A stretch of 64,000 nt of DNA, taken from DATBJJ01 sp036556425 (GTDB lineage Bacteria > Acidobacteriota > Vicinamibacteria > Vicinamibacterales > 2-12-FULL-66-21). Made by a program: the position numbers and the translations under genes. Every line of letters starts with the position of its first letter. Within the stretch, counting starts at the first letter, position 1. The stretch lies in contig DATBJJ010000040.1 of the NCBI GenBank assembly GCA_036556425.1, positions 1 through 64,000 on the forward strand. The letters are read 5' to 3'. Shown here in pieces: positions 7,311 through 15,861 of the stretch. Below the pieces are notes generated by a model, which was not told the DNA's origin, made no database searches, and saw only the letters and a list, made by a program, of their open reading frames with translations.

Positions 7311-10256
7311 ATGAGAACGCGATCCGTGCGTGTGGCAACCGTACTCGCGGGTATTGCCGCGCTGAGTGTGCTGACGGAAGGTCAGGCGCCGAATCAGGCG
7401 AGTCTCGTCACGCAGACCGTCGCCGGCGTGCAGTTCAGCACGCTGCCCGGATTCAGCATCGAGCGTGTGAACCCGCCCGACAAGAACGACAGCTACGTCG
7501 TCGTGACTTTCGACAGCCAGGGCCGACTCGTCGTCTCGAAGGAACAGGATCATCCGCGGATCCTTCTCGACAACAACAAGGACGGGATCTACGAGTCCGA
7601 GAAGATCATCAGCGACAAAGTGCGGAATTGTCAGGGACTCTGGTTCGATGGCCCGACGCTGTACGGATCGTGCGTGCTCGTCGAGGCGGCGGCGGAGTTG
7701 GCGGCGAAAGCGCCGCAACAAGGCGGACGCGGCGGTGGAGGCGGCGGCGGCAACCGCCCGGCTGCGATCGTGAAGCTGAACGACACGAACGGCGACGACG
7801 TCGCCGATACGATGGAAGTGCTCGGGCTCGCTGGCGGCATTCAGGAGCACGGGCCGCACGCGATTCGCCGGCGGCCCGACGGCGGCATGGCGGTGATCGT
7901 CGGCAACAACGAGACGATCGCCGACACGGCGCTGAACCTCGCATCGCCGATCTTGAAGGACAAGGACGCACAGTTCCTGCCCTACTTCGCGAACTTCGGC
8001 CAGAGCGCGCGCGAGGGCGCGCACAGCGCGATCTTCGACTGGAATCCCGCAACGAAAAAGTTCTCGGTTTTCTCCGGCGGCAATCGCAACGCGTACGACT
8101 TCGCGTACAACCTCGCGGGCGAAGCGTTCTTGTTCGACAGCGATATGGAGTGGGACATCGGCCTGCCGTGGTACCGCGAAGTGCGCACGGTGCACGCGAT
8201 CCTCGACGGCAACTACGGCTACCGGAACGGATCGGGCAAGTATCCGCAGTACTACATCGACTCGCTGCCGCCGGTGCGCGATCTCGGCCGCGGCTCACCC
8301 GTCGGCGTCGAGTTCTACACGAGCTACGCGTATCCGAGAGAGTTCTTCGATTCGTTCTTCGAAGCGGACTGGTCGCGCGGTCGGCTGCTCTATACGGCGC
8401 TCACGGCTGAAGGCGCGACGTACGCCTCGCGCAGCGATCGCGCGGAGTTCGTGCACGGCGAGCCGTTCAACATCACGGACGTCGAAGTCGGTCCGGACGG
8501 GTTGATGTACTTCACGACGGGCGGCCGCAATACGACCGGCGGGCTGTGGCGTCTCCGCTACAAGGGTACCGTGCCGGCTGCGCCGGATATGGGCGGCATT
8601 CTCGCCGTCGTGCGCCAACCGCAGCCGCTCTCGAGTTGGGGCTGGACGGCCATCGAAAAGGTGAAGGCGTCCATGGGCGCGGCATTTGGCGGCGAGCTCG
8701 AAAAGCTCGCGCGCAACGCGGGCGCCGCCTCGATGGATCGCGCGCGGGCCGTCTACGAGATGCAGCGCCACGGCGTGCCGCCCAGCGCCGCGCTGCTGAC
8801 GGCGCTCTCGACCGACAAGGCGCCGGAAGTTCGCGCCGCCGCCGTCTACGTCGCGGGCGTGCAGGGTGACGCAGCGAAGGCCGTCGCCGCCACGGGTCTC
8901 AAGGACCGCGATCCCGTGGTTCGCCGCCGCTCGGCGGAAGCGATCGTCCGCATGGGACAGGCGCCCGACAAACCGAGCCTCGCGCCGGTCGCCGATATCT
9001 TCGCGCTGCTGAACGATCCCGATCGGTTCGTCCGGTGGTCGGGCCGCATCGCGATCGAGCAGACCGCGCGAGCGGAGTGGGCGGATCGCGTGCTGAAGGA
9101 AACGAATCCGCTCGGCGCGATCGAAGGCATGCTCGCGTTCGTGAGGACGGCCAACGGCGAGAGCGTGCAGCCCGTGCTCGATCGGCAGCTCGGGATGCTG
9201 AAGCAGACGAGTCTCTCCGTCGAGAACAAGCTGCGCTTGTATCGCGGCCTGATGTACACGACGACGGAGATCAAGGACGGCCTCAGCGCCGCGCAGCGCA
9301 AGCAGCTGCACGATTCGATCATCGGTCAGTTCCCGTCGACCGACGAGCGCGCGAATCGCGAGCTCGCGCTGATGCTCGGCTATGCCGGCCAGTCCGCGGC
9401 CATCCCGAAGATCCTCGCGGCCATGCCGAAGGGCAACGAGAAACAGGAGCTGCAGCTGCACTACCTCTATGCGCTGCGGATGATCAAGCAGGGCTGGACG
9501 TCCGAGCAGAAGACGCAGCTCGCCGAGGTCATGGGGCGTGCCGCGAAGTGGCGCGGCGGCGCGCAATTCATCAACTTCGTCGGGCAGTACTTCGACTCGA
9601 TCGTCGAGCTGTATCAGACCGACGCGGAGAAGCAGCTGCTCTACGAGAAAGCGCCGGACTTCTCGCCGCTGACGCCGCAGGAGCTCGCCGACATCCAAGC
9701 GCGTCTCGCCGCCGGCGGACGCGGCGGCCGCGGTGGCAACTCGCCGCTCGCCGCACGCACGGCCGGCCGCGTCGTCAGCCGCCAGGAGATGTTCGAGGAA
9801 ACGGTCTATCAGCCGCAGCAGGTGCTCGACGTCGGAGCTGGCCGCAAAGTGTTCGAGGCCAGCTGCTCGTCGTGCCATCGTTTCGGATCGGTGGGAACCG
9901 ATCACGGCGTCGCGGGGCTGAACCTCTCCTCGTCTTCGCTTCGCGCGTCGAAGCATGCGCTGCTCGAGGCCGTTTTCTTCCCGGAGCGGAAGATCGCGCC
10001 AGCGCTCGAGACGACGGCGATCGACACGACGGACGGCAAGACGATCACCGGACTCGTGATCGCGGAAACCGCGCAGGGCGTCTCGCTGCTGACGTCCGCG
10101 GGGAAGCCGACCGAGGTCCCGAAGGCGCAGATCAAGGCGCGCCGGAAGATGAAGTCCTCGATCATGCCCGACGCGCTCGCGGAATCGATCGATCGCGCGG
10201 GGCTGCGGAATCTCGCGGCGTTCCTCGCGGCCGAGCCGCCGCGCGGCACGCAGTAG
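7311..10256 (+). CDS. Exported propeller dehydrogenase / HEAT-repeat / cytochrome c protein
   Basis: 981 residues. Signal peptide (about 1-24), then an NHL/PQQ-like propeller of the type called putative membrane-bound dehydrogenase domain (about 40-430; PDGGMAVIVGNNETI, GGNRNAYDFAYN, GDVEVGPDGLMYFTTGGRN-like blades). An alpha-helical HEAT-like region follows (about 470-790; AAAVYVAGVQGDAAKAV, DRDPVVRRRSAEAIVRMGQ). The C-terminal PVC-type heme-binding domain has a single CSSCH motif at residues 852-856. A poly-Gly stretch (GGRGGGGGGGN) interrupts the propeller. The family is periplasmic and is thought to pass electrons from an organic substrate to the attached heme; the substrate is unknown. 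It is divergent from a sugar dehydrogenase, and its C-terminus resembles the small cytochrome at 12979-13533. Confidence 0.85.
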   Translation: MRTRSVRVATVLAGIAALSVLTEGQAPNQASLVTQTVAGVQFSTLPGFSIERVNPPDKNDSYVVVTFDSQGRLVVSKEQDHPRILLDNNKDGIYESEKIISDKVRNCQGLWFDGPTLYGSCVLVEAAAELAAKAPQQGGRGGGGGGGNRPAAIVKLNDTNGDDVADTMEVLGLAGGIQEHGPHAIRRRPDGGMAVIVGNNETIADTALNLASPILKDKDAQFLPYFANFGQSAREGAHSAIFDWNPATKKFSVFSGGNRNAYDFAYNLAGEAFLFDSDMEWDIGLPWYREVRTVHAILDGNYGYRNGSGKYPQYYIDSLPPVRDLGRGSPVGVEFYTSYAYPREFFDSFFEADWSRGRLLYTALTAEGATYASRSDRAEFVHGEPFNITDVEVGPDGLMYFTTGGRNTTGGLWRLRYKGTVPAAPDMGGILAVVRQPQPLSSWGWTAIEKVKASMGAAFGGELEKLARNAGAASMDRARAVYEMQRHGVPPSAALLTALSTDKAPEVRAAAVYVAGVQGDAAKAVAATGLKDRDPVVRRRSAEAIVRMGQAPDKPSLAPVADIFALLNDPDRFVRWSGRIAIEQTARAEWADRVLKETNPLGAIEGMLAFVRTANGESVQPVLDRQLGMLKQTSLSVENKLRLYRGLMYTTTEIKDGLSAAQRKQLHDSIIGQFPSTDERANRELALMLGYAGQSAAIPKILAAMPKGNEKQELQLHYLYALRMIKQGWTSEQKTQLAEVMGRAAKWRGGAQFINFVGQYFDSIVELYQTDAEKQLLYEKAPDFSPLTPQELADIQARLAAGGRGGRGGNSPLAARTAGRVVSRQEMFEETVYQPQQVLDVGAGRKVFEASCSSCHRFGSVGTDHGVAGLNLSSSSLRASKHALLEAVFFPERKIAPALETTAIDTTDGKTITGLVIAETAQGVSLLTSAGKPTEVPKAQIKARRKMKSSIMPDALAESIDRAGLRNLAAFLAAEPPRGTQ

Positions 10257-11546
10257 CTACGTTTTCTCGCCCTGCTCGTCGATGAGCAAGGGCGGCGGCT
10301 CCTGCTTGACGATGTGCTCGAACTGCCGGCGGAATTCCTCCTCCGGCAGCTTCGCGGCCGCGGCGAGCCGCGCCAGCGCGGACGGATCCTCGAAGTCGTC
10401 GCGCCGCAGCCGGATCATGTAGCGCCGCGCGATGGCGTAGCGCGTCGAGTTGATGTCGACGAGGCGGATGCGCGTCCGCCCGGTCTGCCCGTCGATCATC
10501 GTCGAGAACGGCACCGGGATGAAGTGCCCGCCCTGCATCGAGACCATCGCCGCGTTCCCGCCCGAGAGCAGGTACTTCGCCGCGCAATAGCCCAGATCGC
10601 GCGAGTACTCCATGTCGAACGGAATCGGATCCGCGCAGCGCAGCTCGTAGCCGATGTTCTTCGCGGCGATCGTCGTCTTGATGCCGAGCGATCGCAGCCG
10701 GGCCTGCACCTGCGCTTTCAGGATGTTGCCGAGATCGACCTCGGCGAGCCTCAAGTGGCCGTGCGCGTCGCGCTCGATCTCGGCGAGCCCCTCGAGATCT
10801 TCCGGCGCGACGTCGAGCACTACGCCTTCGGCGACGATCGCGACGCCGTCGCGGCGGCCGTCCGCCAGCCGCTTGATGATCGCGCCGACGAGCGTGTCGA
10901 CGATCGTCTTGAGCCTGGTGGGCGGCGTGAACTCCTCGGTGATCAGCGTCACCGTCGCGCCGGCGGCCTTCCCGATCCCGAGCGCGAGGTGTCCGGCCTT
11001 CCGTCCCATCGCGACCACGAAGTACCAGCGCGACGTCGTCTTCGCATCCACCATCAGGTTCTTGACGATGTCGACGCCGTAGTGGCGGGCGGACTGGAAG
11101 CCGAAGGTGTCGACGTGCGGCGGGAGGTCGAGATCGTTGTCGATCGTCTTCGGGACGTGCACGACGCGGATGCGGCCGGCGGCGCGCTCCTCGAGCTTCA
11201 TCGCGGAGAAGGCGGTGTCGTCGCCGCCGATGGTGACGAGCTGCGAGACGCGCAGCCGCGTCAACGAATCGATGACGTTGTCGAGGAGGGCGGGGTCCTT
11301 CGTCGGGTTCGCGCGCGCGATGCCGAGATGCGATCCGCCGCGGAAGTGGATGCGGCTGACGGCGTCGATCGTCAGCGGCATCGTGTGGTCGACGTCGCGC
11401 TGCATGATCCACTCGAAGCCGTCGCGAATGCCGATGACGTCGATGCCCTCGAGCCGCGCGCGGATCGTCGCCGCGCCGACGACGGCGTTGATGCCGGGGG
11501 CGGGGCCGCCGCCGACGAGGATGGCCATGTTCCTGCGCGAATCCAT
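10257..11546 (-). CDS. pfp: 6-phosphofructokinase, diphosphate (PPi)-dependent type
   Basis: 429 residues. Phosphorylates fructose 6-phosphate in glycolysis. The phosphoryl-donor signature is the PPi type: GGDDT (residues 107-111), where ATP enzymes have a Gly at the second Asp position, and PKTIDND (132-138), where ATP enzymes have PGTIDND. The active site also shows VAMGRKAG (180-182 MGR) and GGGPAPGIN at the N-terminus. PPi enzymes are usually reversible and can serve gluconeogenesis. The start at 11546 gives six residues before the conserved core; Met7 (11528) is an alternative. The gene is convergent with 7311-10256, with stops adjacent. Donor specificity is inferred from two residues only. 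Confidence 0.9.
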   Translation of the reverse strand: MDSRRNMAILVGGGPAPGINAVVGAATIRARLEGIDVIGIRDGFEWIMQRDVDHTMPLTIDAVSRIHFRGGSHLGIARANPTKDPALLDNVIDSLTRLRVSQLVTIGGDDTAFSAMKLEERAAGRIRVVHVPKTIDNDLDLPPHVDTFGFQSARHYGVDIVKNLMVDAKTTSRWYFVVAMGRKAGHLALGIGKAAGATVTLITEEFTPPTRLKTIVDTLVGAIIKRLADGRRDGVAIVAEGVVLDVAPEDLEGLAEIERDAHGHLRLAEVDLGNILKAQVQARLRSLGIKTTIAAKNIGYELRCADPIPFDMEYSRDLGYCAAKYLLSGGNAAMVSMQGGHFIPVPFSTMIDGQTGRTRIRLVDINSTRYAIARRYMIRLRRDDFEDPSALARLAAAAKLPEEEFRRQFEHIVKQEPPPLLIDEQGEKT

Positions 11547-11598
11547 ATGACTGCACCTTATCCAACGAGCCGCGTCACGGGTGGTATGTGAAGGGGGA

Positions 11599-11604
11599 AT
11601 TATA
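11599..11604 (-). promoter_or_regulatory. TATAAT -10 element upstream of phosphofructokinase
   Basis: A perfect TATAAT on the minus strand about 53 nt upstream of the ATG at 11546. No good -35 hexamer is visible at 16-18 bp. The 11547-11724 gap otherwise holds only a short T-run (11702-11707) and no ORF I can support. Confidence 0.45.
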
Positions 11605-11724
11605 CCGCCTCGATGTAATCGATTGCAGAGTCAGCGCTTCTCGTGCGTCCGGCTGTGAATTGTCTCGTGGCTTCTTCTATGAAGCGTGCTCCGCGGTAAG
11701 GCTTTTTTCAGTGTCCGCACCGAG

Positions 11725-11910
11725 TCATTGCCGGCCGGACCGCCGGTTCAACTCGGTCCACCGCGGATGCCGATGGCGCTTCCCGATCACCGGGAAGAAC
11801 TGGACGGCCATCAGCGCTGTCCACGCCACCGCGTAGAACAACCCGCCGACCAGGGCAAGCAAGCCCGCGATGATGAGAATCATCTCGACGAGGATGATCA
11901 GCGTTCGCAT
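11725..11910 (-). CDS. Small membrane protein, unknown function
   Basis: 61 residues: one long hydrophobic stretch from residue 3 to about 41 (LIILVEMILIIAGLLALVGG followed by FYAVAWTALMAVQFFPVIG), enough for two short or one long membrane helix, then a basic tail (KRHRHPRWTELNRRSGR). It starts 49 nt downstream of the LacI-type regulator on the same strand, with only a weak ribosome binding site. A longer in-frame extension to 12210 overlaps the regulator gene out of frame and is not credible. The hydrophobic composition makes chance unlikely, but there is no family assignment. Confidence 0.5.
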   Translation of the reverse strand: MRTLIILVEMILIIAGLLALVGGLFYAVAWTALMAVQFFPVIGKRHRHPRWTELNRRSGRQ

Positions 11911-11959
11911 AAGGTGTCGTGCATCGTCCAGAAGAGCGCGGCGAGGTATCGCTCGGCCG

Positions 11960-12973
11960 CTACGGCGCGCGTGGCGGCGCGGTGCTCGAGCGCACGTGCA
12001 GCTTGTGCGGGAGCGTGACGGACATCGGCGCTGGACGGTTCCCCTCGAGAATCTGCAGGAGGAGGCGCACGGTCCCCTCGCCGATCTCGCGCATCGGCTG
12101 CGCGATCGTGGTGAGCGGCGGCTCGACGCACTGCGCGAAGCGAATGTCGTCGAACCCGACGACGGAGAGATCGTCGGGAACGGACAGGCCGCGACGCCGT
12201 GCGGCGGCAATCACCCCCATCGCCATCTCGTCGTTGAAGCAGAAGATTGCGCTCGGCCGGGGCGTGAGCGTGAGCAGATCGTCCGCCGCCGCGGCTCCTG
12301 AACTGATCGAGAAGTCCCCGTGCCGCACGATCACGTCGCCCTCGGCCTGCTGGTTCGACGCCGCGGCAACCGCGCCCGTCAAACGATCGCGGCTCAGCGG
12401 GCTGAGCAGCGGACCCGTGACGACGCCGATGCGGCGATGGCCGAGATCGTACAGATGCTGCATGGCCTCTGCCGCCGCCTTGGCGTTGTCGATGTGCACG
12501 CTCGGCACGCCGAGGTCCGCGCTGAACTCGCAGCCGTTCACGATCGGCGCGCAGTTCGGCGCCATCTCGCGCACCACGCTCGCCGCCGCTTTCGGCAAAC
12601 GATGGCCCAGAAAGATCAGACCGTCCGCTTCCTTCTGTTTCAACATCAGCGCGTAGCGCTCTTCGCGCCGCTCGTCGTGCTGCGTGTCGCCGAGCAGGAC
12701 CGAGTACCCGTTCTTCTGCGCCGACTCCTCGATGCCCTGCAGGATCAGCGCGAAGAACGGATTCGAGATGTCGGGGACCGTCACGAGCAGCTTGCGCGAC
12801 TTCAGCGTGCGGAGGTTCTTCGCGACCGAGTTCGGCGCGTAGCCGAGACGCTCGACCGCTTTGAGCACGCGCACGCGCGTGTCGGGCGACACGACGTCAG
12901 GACGGCTGAGCACGCGGGACACGGTGGCCGTCGAGACGCCGGCGCGTTTTGCGACTTCGCGGATGTTGGACAC
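11960..12973 (-). CDS. LacI-family transcriptional regulator
   Basis: 337 residues. The N-terminal LacI helix-turn-helix is plain (residues 3-22, IREVAKRAGVSTATVSRVLS), followed by the hinge-helix region (about 48-60) and a periplasmic-binding-protein-like effector domain (TVPDISNPFFALILQGIEE; GVVTGPLLSPLSRDRLTG; FNDEMAMGVIAAARRRGLSVPDDLSVVGFDD). It probably represses a sugar-related operon and is released by a sugar ligand. It lies 5 nt after the stop of the cytochrome gene at 12979-13533 on the same strand, so the two are likely co-transcribed. Sugar dehydrogenase genes nearby are plausible targets, but no operator was identified. Confidence 0.93.
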   Translation of the reverse strand: MSNIREVAKRAGVSTATVSRVLSRPDVVSPDTRVRVLKAVERLGYAPNSVAKNLRTLKSRKLLVTVPDISNPFFALILQGIEESAQKNGYSVLLGDTQHDERREERYALMLKQKEADGLIFLGHRLPKAAASVVREMAPNCAPIVNGCEFSADLGVPSVHIDNAKAAAEAMQHLYDLGHRRIGVVTGPLLSPLSRDRLTGAVAAASNQQAEGDVIVRHGDFSISSGAAAADDLLTLTPRPSAIFCFNDEMAMGVIAAARRRGLSVPDDLSVVGFDDIRFAQCVEPPLTTIAQPMREIGEGTVRLLLQILEGNRPAPMSVTLPHKLHVRSSTAPPRAP

Positions 12974-12978
12974 GGGCG

Positions 12979-13533
12979 CTAGTTCTCTTTCCCGGGCGGC
13001 GGCGCCATCACGAACGCCAGGAGATTCGCGATGTCCTCGTGCGAGTAGCCGTCGAGGAGCCCCGGCGGCATGAGCGACACCGTGGACTCCGCGCGATTCG
13101 CAATCTGCGCCTTCGGCACCTGCACCGGTTTCTCCGGACTGGCCGCCGTCCTGACGAAGACGGCGTTCGCGTTCTCGCGCACGATCACGCCCGACACGAC
13201 GGTTCCATCCTTCAGCTCGAACATCTCCGACTTGTATTGATCCGAAATCACCTTCGACGGCCAGAGGATCGACTCGAGCACGTCGCGCCGCTTGAACCGG
13301 CTCGTGATCGTCGTCAGATCCGGCCCGACGTCCTTGCCGATCTGCTCGCCGAATCGATGACAGGCGGCGCAGGCTTTCTCGAAGATCGGCCGGCCCGCCG
13401 GCGGCGATCCCGCCTTTTCATCCTTGGTTTGAGCGTCGAAGATCTGCTCGGGCGTGAGCGTCTGGCTCGCAGCGCCCCCGAGAACCAGACACAGCACCCA
13501 TCCCACCGAGCTCAATGCGCGCCTCTTCGTCAC
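12979..13533 (-). CDS. Exported PVC-type cytochrome c (TIGR02603-like heme-binding domain)
   Basis: 184 residues from a GTG start, with a signal peptide (LSSVGWVLCLVLGGAASQ). One heme attachment motif, CAACH, lies within GRPIFEKACAACHRFG. The rest follows the Pirellula/Verrucomicrobium-type heme-binding domain: DVGPDLTTITSRF, ILWPSKVISDQY, LKDGTVVSGVIV, and MPPGLLDGYSHEDIANLLAFV supplying the distal Met. It is a periplasmic electron carrier, probably accepting electrons from propeller dehydrogenases such as 7311-10256, whose C-terminal domain is related. It has its own promoter upstream. Confidence 0.9.
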   Translation of the reverse strand: MTKRRALSSVGWVLCLVLGGAASQTLTPEQIFDAQTKDEKAGSPPAGRPIFEKACAACHRFGEQIGKDVGPDLTTITSRFKRRDVLESILWPSKVISDQYKSEMFELKDGTVVSGVIVRENANAVFVRTAASPEKPVQVPKAQIANRAESTVSLMPPGLLDGYSHEDIANLLAFVMAPPPGKEN

Positions 13534-13539
13534 GCCACG

Positions 13540-13568
13540 CTTGTAACACCGCGTAGGTCCAAGGTCAA
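13540..13568 (-). promoter_or_regulatory. Promoter for the PVC-type cytochrome, apparently leaderless
   Basis: On the minus strand TTGACC (13568-13563), 17 bp, TACAAG (13545-13540). The expected transcription start coincides with the first base of the GTG start codon at 13533, so the mRNA would have almost no 5' leader. The same geometry occurs at the Cys leader peptides (43733 and 60040). Confidence 0.5.
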
Positions 13569-13623
13569 TCTTCTTCGATGTTTACCGTCTCGGTTTCGTA
13601 ATACGCAACAGTTTGGTACATCG

Positions 13624-13652
13624 GCCGGCGCCGCGGGCCACCCGGCGCCGGC
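13624..13652. other. Perfect 10-bp GC hairpin upstream of the ebo cluster
   Basis: GCCGGCGCCG (13624-13633) and CGGCGCCGGC (13643-13652) flank a 9-nt loop. It lies in the 205-bp divergent gap between the cytochrome and eboC-like genes. There is no U-run on either side, so it does not look like an intrinsic terminator; operator or RNA hairpin are both possible. Confidence 0.5.
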
Positions 13653-13738
13653 GGCCGTTTCGTATCGAAGAACGCCGGAAATGGGCCGAAACTCGCGGTC
13701 CAGGCCGGCAGAGGTCGATAAGATGGTCGGATTCCCGG

Positions 13739-14605
13739 ATGCGGCCCTACTTCGAGCTCATGCGACCCGCCAACGTCGCGACCGCGTTGAGCGACGTCCT
13801 CGCGGGATATGCGATCGCGCAGCTCGGGAACCACGCGGCGTTGCCCTGGCTCCTCGCGTCGACAGCCTGCCTCTACGCCGGCGGCGTCGTCCTGAACGAT
13901 TTTTTCGATCGGGAGGTCGATCGCGTCGAGCGCCCCGAGCGGCCCATCCCGAGCGGACGCGTCGCCCCGCAGTCCGCCGCGATCTTTGGCGCGCTGCTGC
14001 TCGCCATCGGAATCGGGACGGCGTTCGCCGCGACGCGGACGGCAGGCGTTGTCGCAGCCGCCATCGCCGGCTGTGTTCTGCTCTACGACGCATGGGGCAA
14101 ACGCCAGTCGGCCTTAGGCCCGGTCAACATGGGGTTGTGCCGCGGCTTGAACCTGCTGCTCGGGGCCGCCGCGGTCCCCGAAGTTCTTGGCTCGGGCTGG
14201 TTTGTCGCCGCCTTTCCGATCCTCTACATCACGTCGGTGACGGCGCTCAGCCGCGGAGAGGTCCACGGCGGGAGGCGCCAGGTTGCGGCGTTCGCTTTGA
14301 TATCCTTAGGTCTTGTCCTGATCGGGCTGCTGGGGCTCGCGCTGAGGCGCGGCACCGGACTCGGAACATGGGCCGCGAGCGCGCTGATCGCGCTGCTCGC
14401 GTGGCGGGTCGTCCCGGCATTTCGGGCGGCGTATGTCTCGCCGGGCCCGGCCACGATCAGGCACGCGATCAAGACCGGCGTGCTCTCGTTGGCGATCCTG
14501 GATGCCGCGATCGGCGCGGTGTACGCCGGCGCGTTGTACAGCCTCGTGATCCTTGCGACGGCGCTGGCCGCGGGACTGCTCGCGAGAACGTTCGCCGTTA
14601 CGTGA
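13739..14605 (+). CDS. eboC: UbiA-family prenyltransferase-like membrane protein, EboC-like
   Basis: 288 residues with about eight hydrophobic segments. The first UbiA Asp-rich motif NDxxDxxxD is present (Asn53-Asp54-Asp57-Asp61 in NDFFDREVDRVERPERPIPSG), and a second polar motif contains DAWGKR. UbiA proteins transfer prenyl groups to aromatic or other acceptors in the membrane. The ebo-type member sits in a six-gene cluster with an EboD-like cyclase, TatD hydrolase, TIM-barrel and phosphodiesterase proteins, exactly as found here, so I assign EboC by context and family. The ATG at 13739 gives the usual short N-terminus; the frame is open further upstream but without family-like sequence. 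First gene of the run. Confidence 0.85.
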   Translation: MRPYFELMRPANVATALSDVLAGYAIAQLGNHAALPWLLASTACLYAGGVVLNDFFDREVDRVERPERPIPSGRVAPQSAAIFGALLLAIGIGTAFAATRTAGVVAAAIAGCVLLYDAWGKRQSALGPVNMGLCRGLNLLLGAAAVPEVLGSGWFVAAFPILYITSVTALSRGEVHGGRRQVAAFALISLGLVLIGLLGLALRRGTGLGTWAASALIALLAWRVVPAFRAAYVSPGPATIRHAIKTGVLSLAILDAAIGAVYAGALYSLVILATALAAGLLARTFAVT

Positions 14606-14625
14606 TAGCGCCTGCGTCATCTGAT

Positions 14626-15861
14626 ATGGACCTGATCCGACAGCGCGTTCGCGTCGACTTCGAGTACCCGGTCTACTTCACGACCGGCGTGCTGAACGCG
14701 TCCAATCTCCTCCTTCGCGACGTCGTCGCGCGATCGACGGATCAGACGCCGTCGCGCCTCCTCGCCGTGCTCGACGACGGCGTGTTGAAGCACCATCCGG
14801 ATCTGCTCCAACAGATCGACGAGTACTGCCGCCGCCATCGGACGGTCTTGAATCTCGCGGGCCCCGTCGTCGTCGTCCCGGGCGGCGAGGCGGTGAAGAA
14901 CGATCCGCGCTTCGTCGACGAGATTCATCACGCGATCAACCAGGCCGGACTCTGCCGCCACTCTTACGTTGTCGCGATCGGCGGCGGCGCGGTGCTCGAC
15001 GCCGCCGGCTACGCCGCGGCGACCGCGCATCGCGGGATTCGGCTGATTCGCGTGCCGACGACGGTGCTCGCGCAGGACGATTCCGCGATGGGCGTGAAGA
15101 ACGGGATCAACGCCTTCGGCAAGAAGAACTATCTCGGCACGTTCGCGCCGCCGTTCGCCGTCGTCAACGACGCATCGTTTCTGAAGACGCTCGCGGATCG
15201 CGATTGGCGCGCCGGGATCTCGGAAGCGATCAAAGCGGCGTTGATCAAGGATCGCGCGTTCTTCGATTTCCTCGAGCAGCACGCGGCGGCGCTCAAGAAC
15301 CGCGACCTGACCGCGATGGAACAGGTGATTCGCCGATGCGCGGCGCTGCACCTGGCGCACATCGCAACGGGCGGCGATCCGTTCGAGCTGGGCTCGTCGC
15401 GTCCGCTCGACTTCGGCCATTGGTCGGCGCACAAGCTCGAACAGTTGAGCAATCATCGACTCGGGCACGGCGAAGCGGTCGCGATCGGTATCGCGCTCGA
15501 CACCACCTACTCGTACCTCGCGGGGTTCCTGCCGGAAGACGACTGGCGGCGGATCCTGACGCTGCTCCCGGCGATGGGATTGTCCGTCTACGCCCCCGAG
15601 CTCGGGCGGCATCTCGACAGCGACGACGACGATCGCGCGAGCGTGCTGGCCGGGTTGGACGAGTTCCGCGAGCATTTGGGCGGGACGCTGACGATCCTGA
15701 TGCTGCGGTCGATCGGCGCGCCGTTCGACGTGCACGAGATCCGCAGGGACGTTATGATTCGGAGCATCGGCGTGCTGCGCGGCTTCGAGCACGCCCACGC
15801 GCGAGGATCCCATGAACGCCCACTCCCCGTCGACGTTGACCCCCAGGGAACTGGTCGATGA
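14626..15861 (+). CDS. eboD: 3-dehydroquinate-synthase-like sugar phosphate cyclase, EboD-like
   Basis: 411 residues of the dehydroquinate synthase / sugar phosphate cyclase superfamily. NAD-binding motifs include VVPGGEAVKNDP and AIGGGAVLDAAGYAAATAHRG. The three metal ligands are visible: Glu200 (GISEAIKAALIKD), His265 (FGHWSAHKLE) and His281 (LGHGEAVAIG). The motif wording differs from housekeeping AroB (for example HWSAH in place of HTxGH), as in the EboD group. The ATG at 14626 is used; GTG at 14602, overlapping the eboC stop, is an alternative. The 3' end overlaps the next gene by 50 nt. Likely role: an oxidation/elimination/cyclisation step on a sugar phosphate in the ebo pathway, whose product is not known. 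Confidence 0.87.
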   Translation: MDLIRQRVRVDFEYPVYFTTGVLNASNLLLRDVVARSTDQTPSRLLAVLDDGVLKHHPDLLQQIDEYCRRHRTVLNLAGPVVVVPGGEAVKNDPRFVDEIHHAINQAGLCRHSYVVAIGGGAVLDAAGYAAATAHRGIRLIRVPTTVLAQDDSAMGVKNGINAFGKKNYLGTFAPPFAVVNDASFLKTLADRDWRAGISEAIKAALIKDRAFFDFLEQHAAALKNRDLTAMEQVIRRCAALHLAHIATGGDPFELGSSRPLDFGHWSAHKLEQLSNHRLGHGEAVAIGIALDTTYSYLAGFLPEDDWRRILTLLPAMGLSVYAPELGRHLDSDDDDRASVLAGLDEFREHLGGTLTILMLRSIGAPFDVHEIRRDVMIRSIGVLRGFEHAHARGSHERPLPVDVDPQGTGR

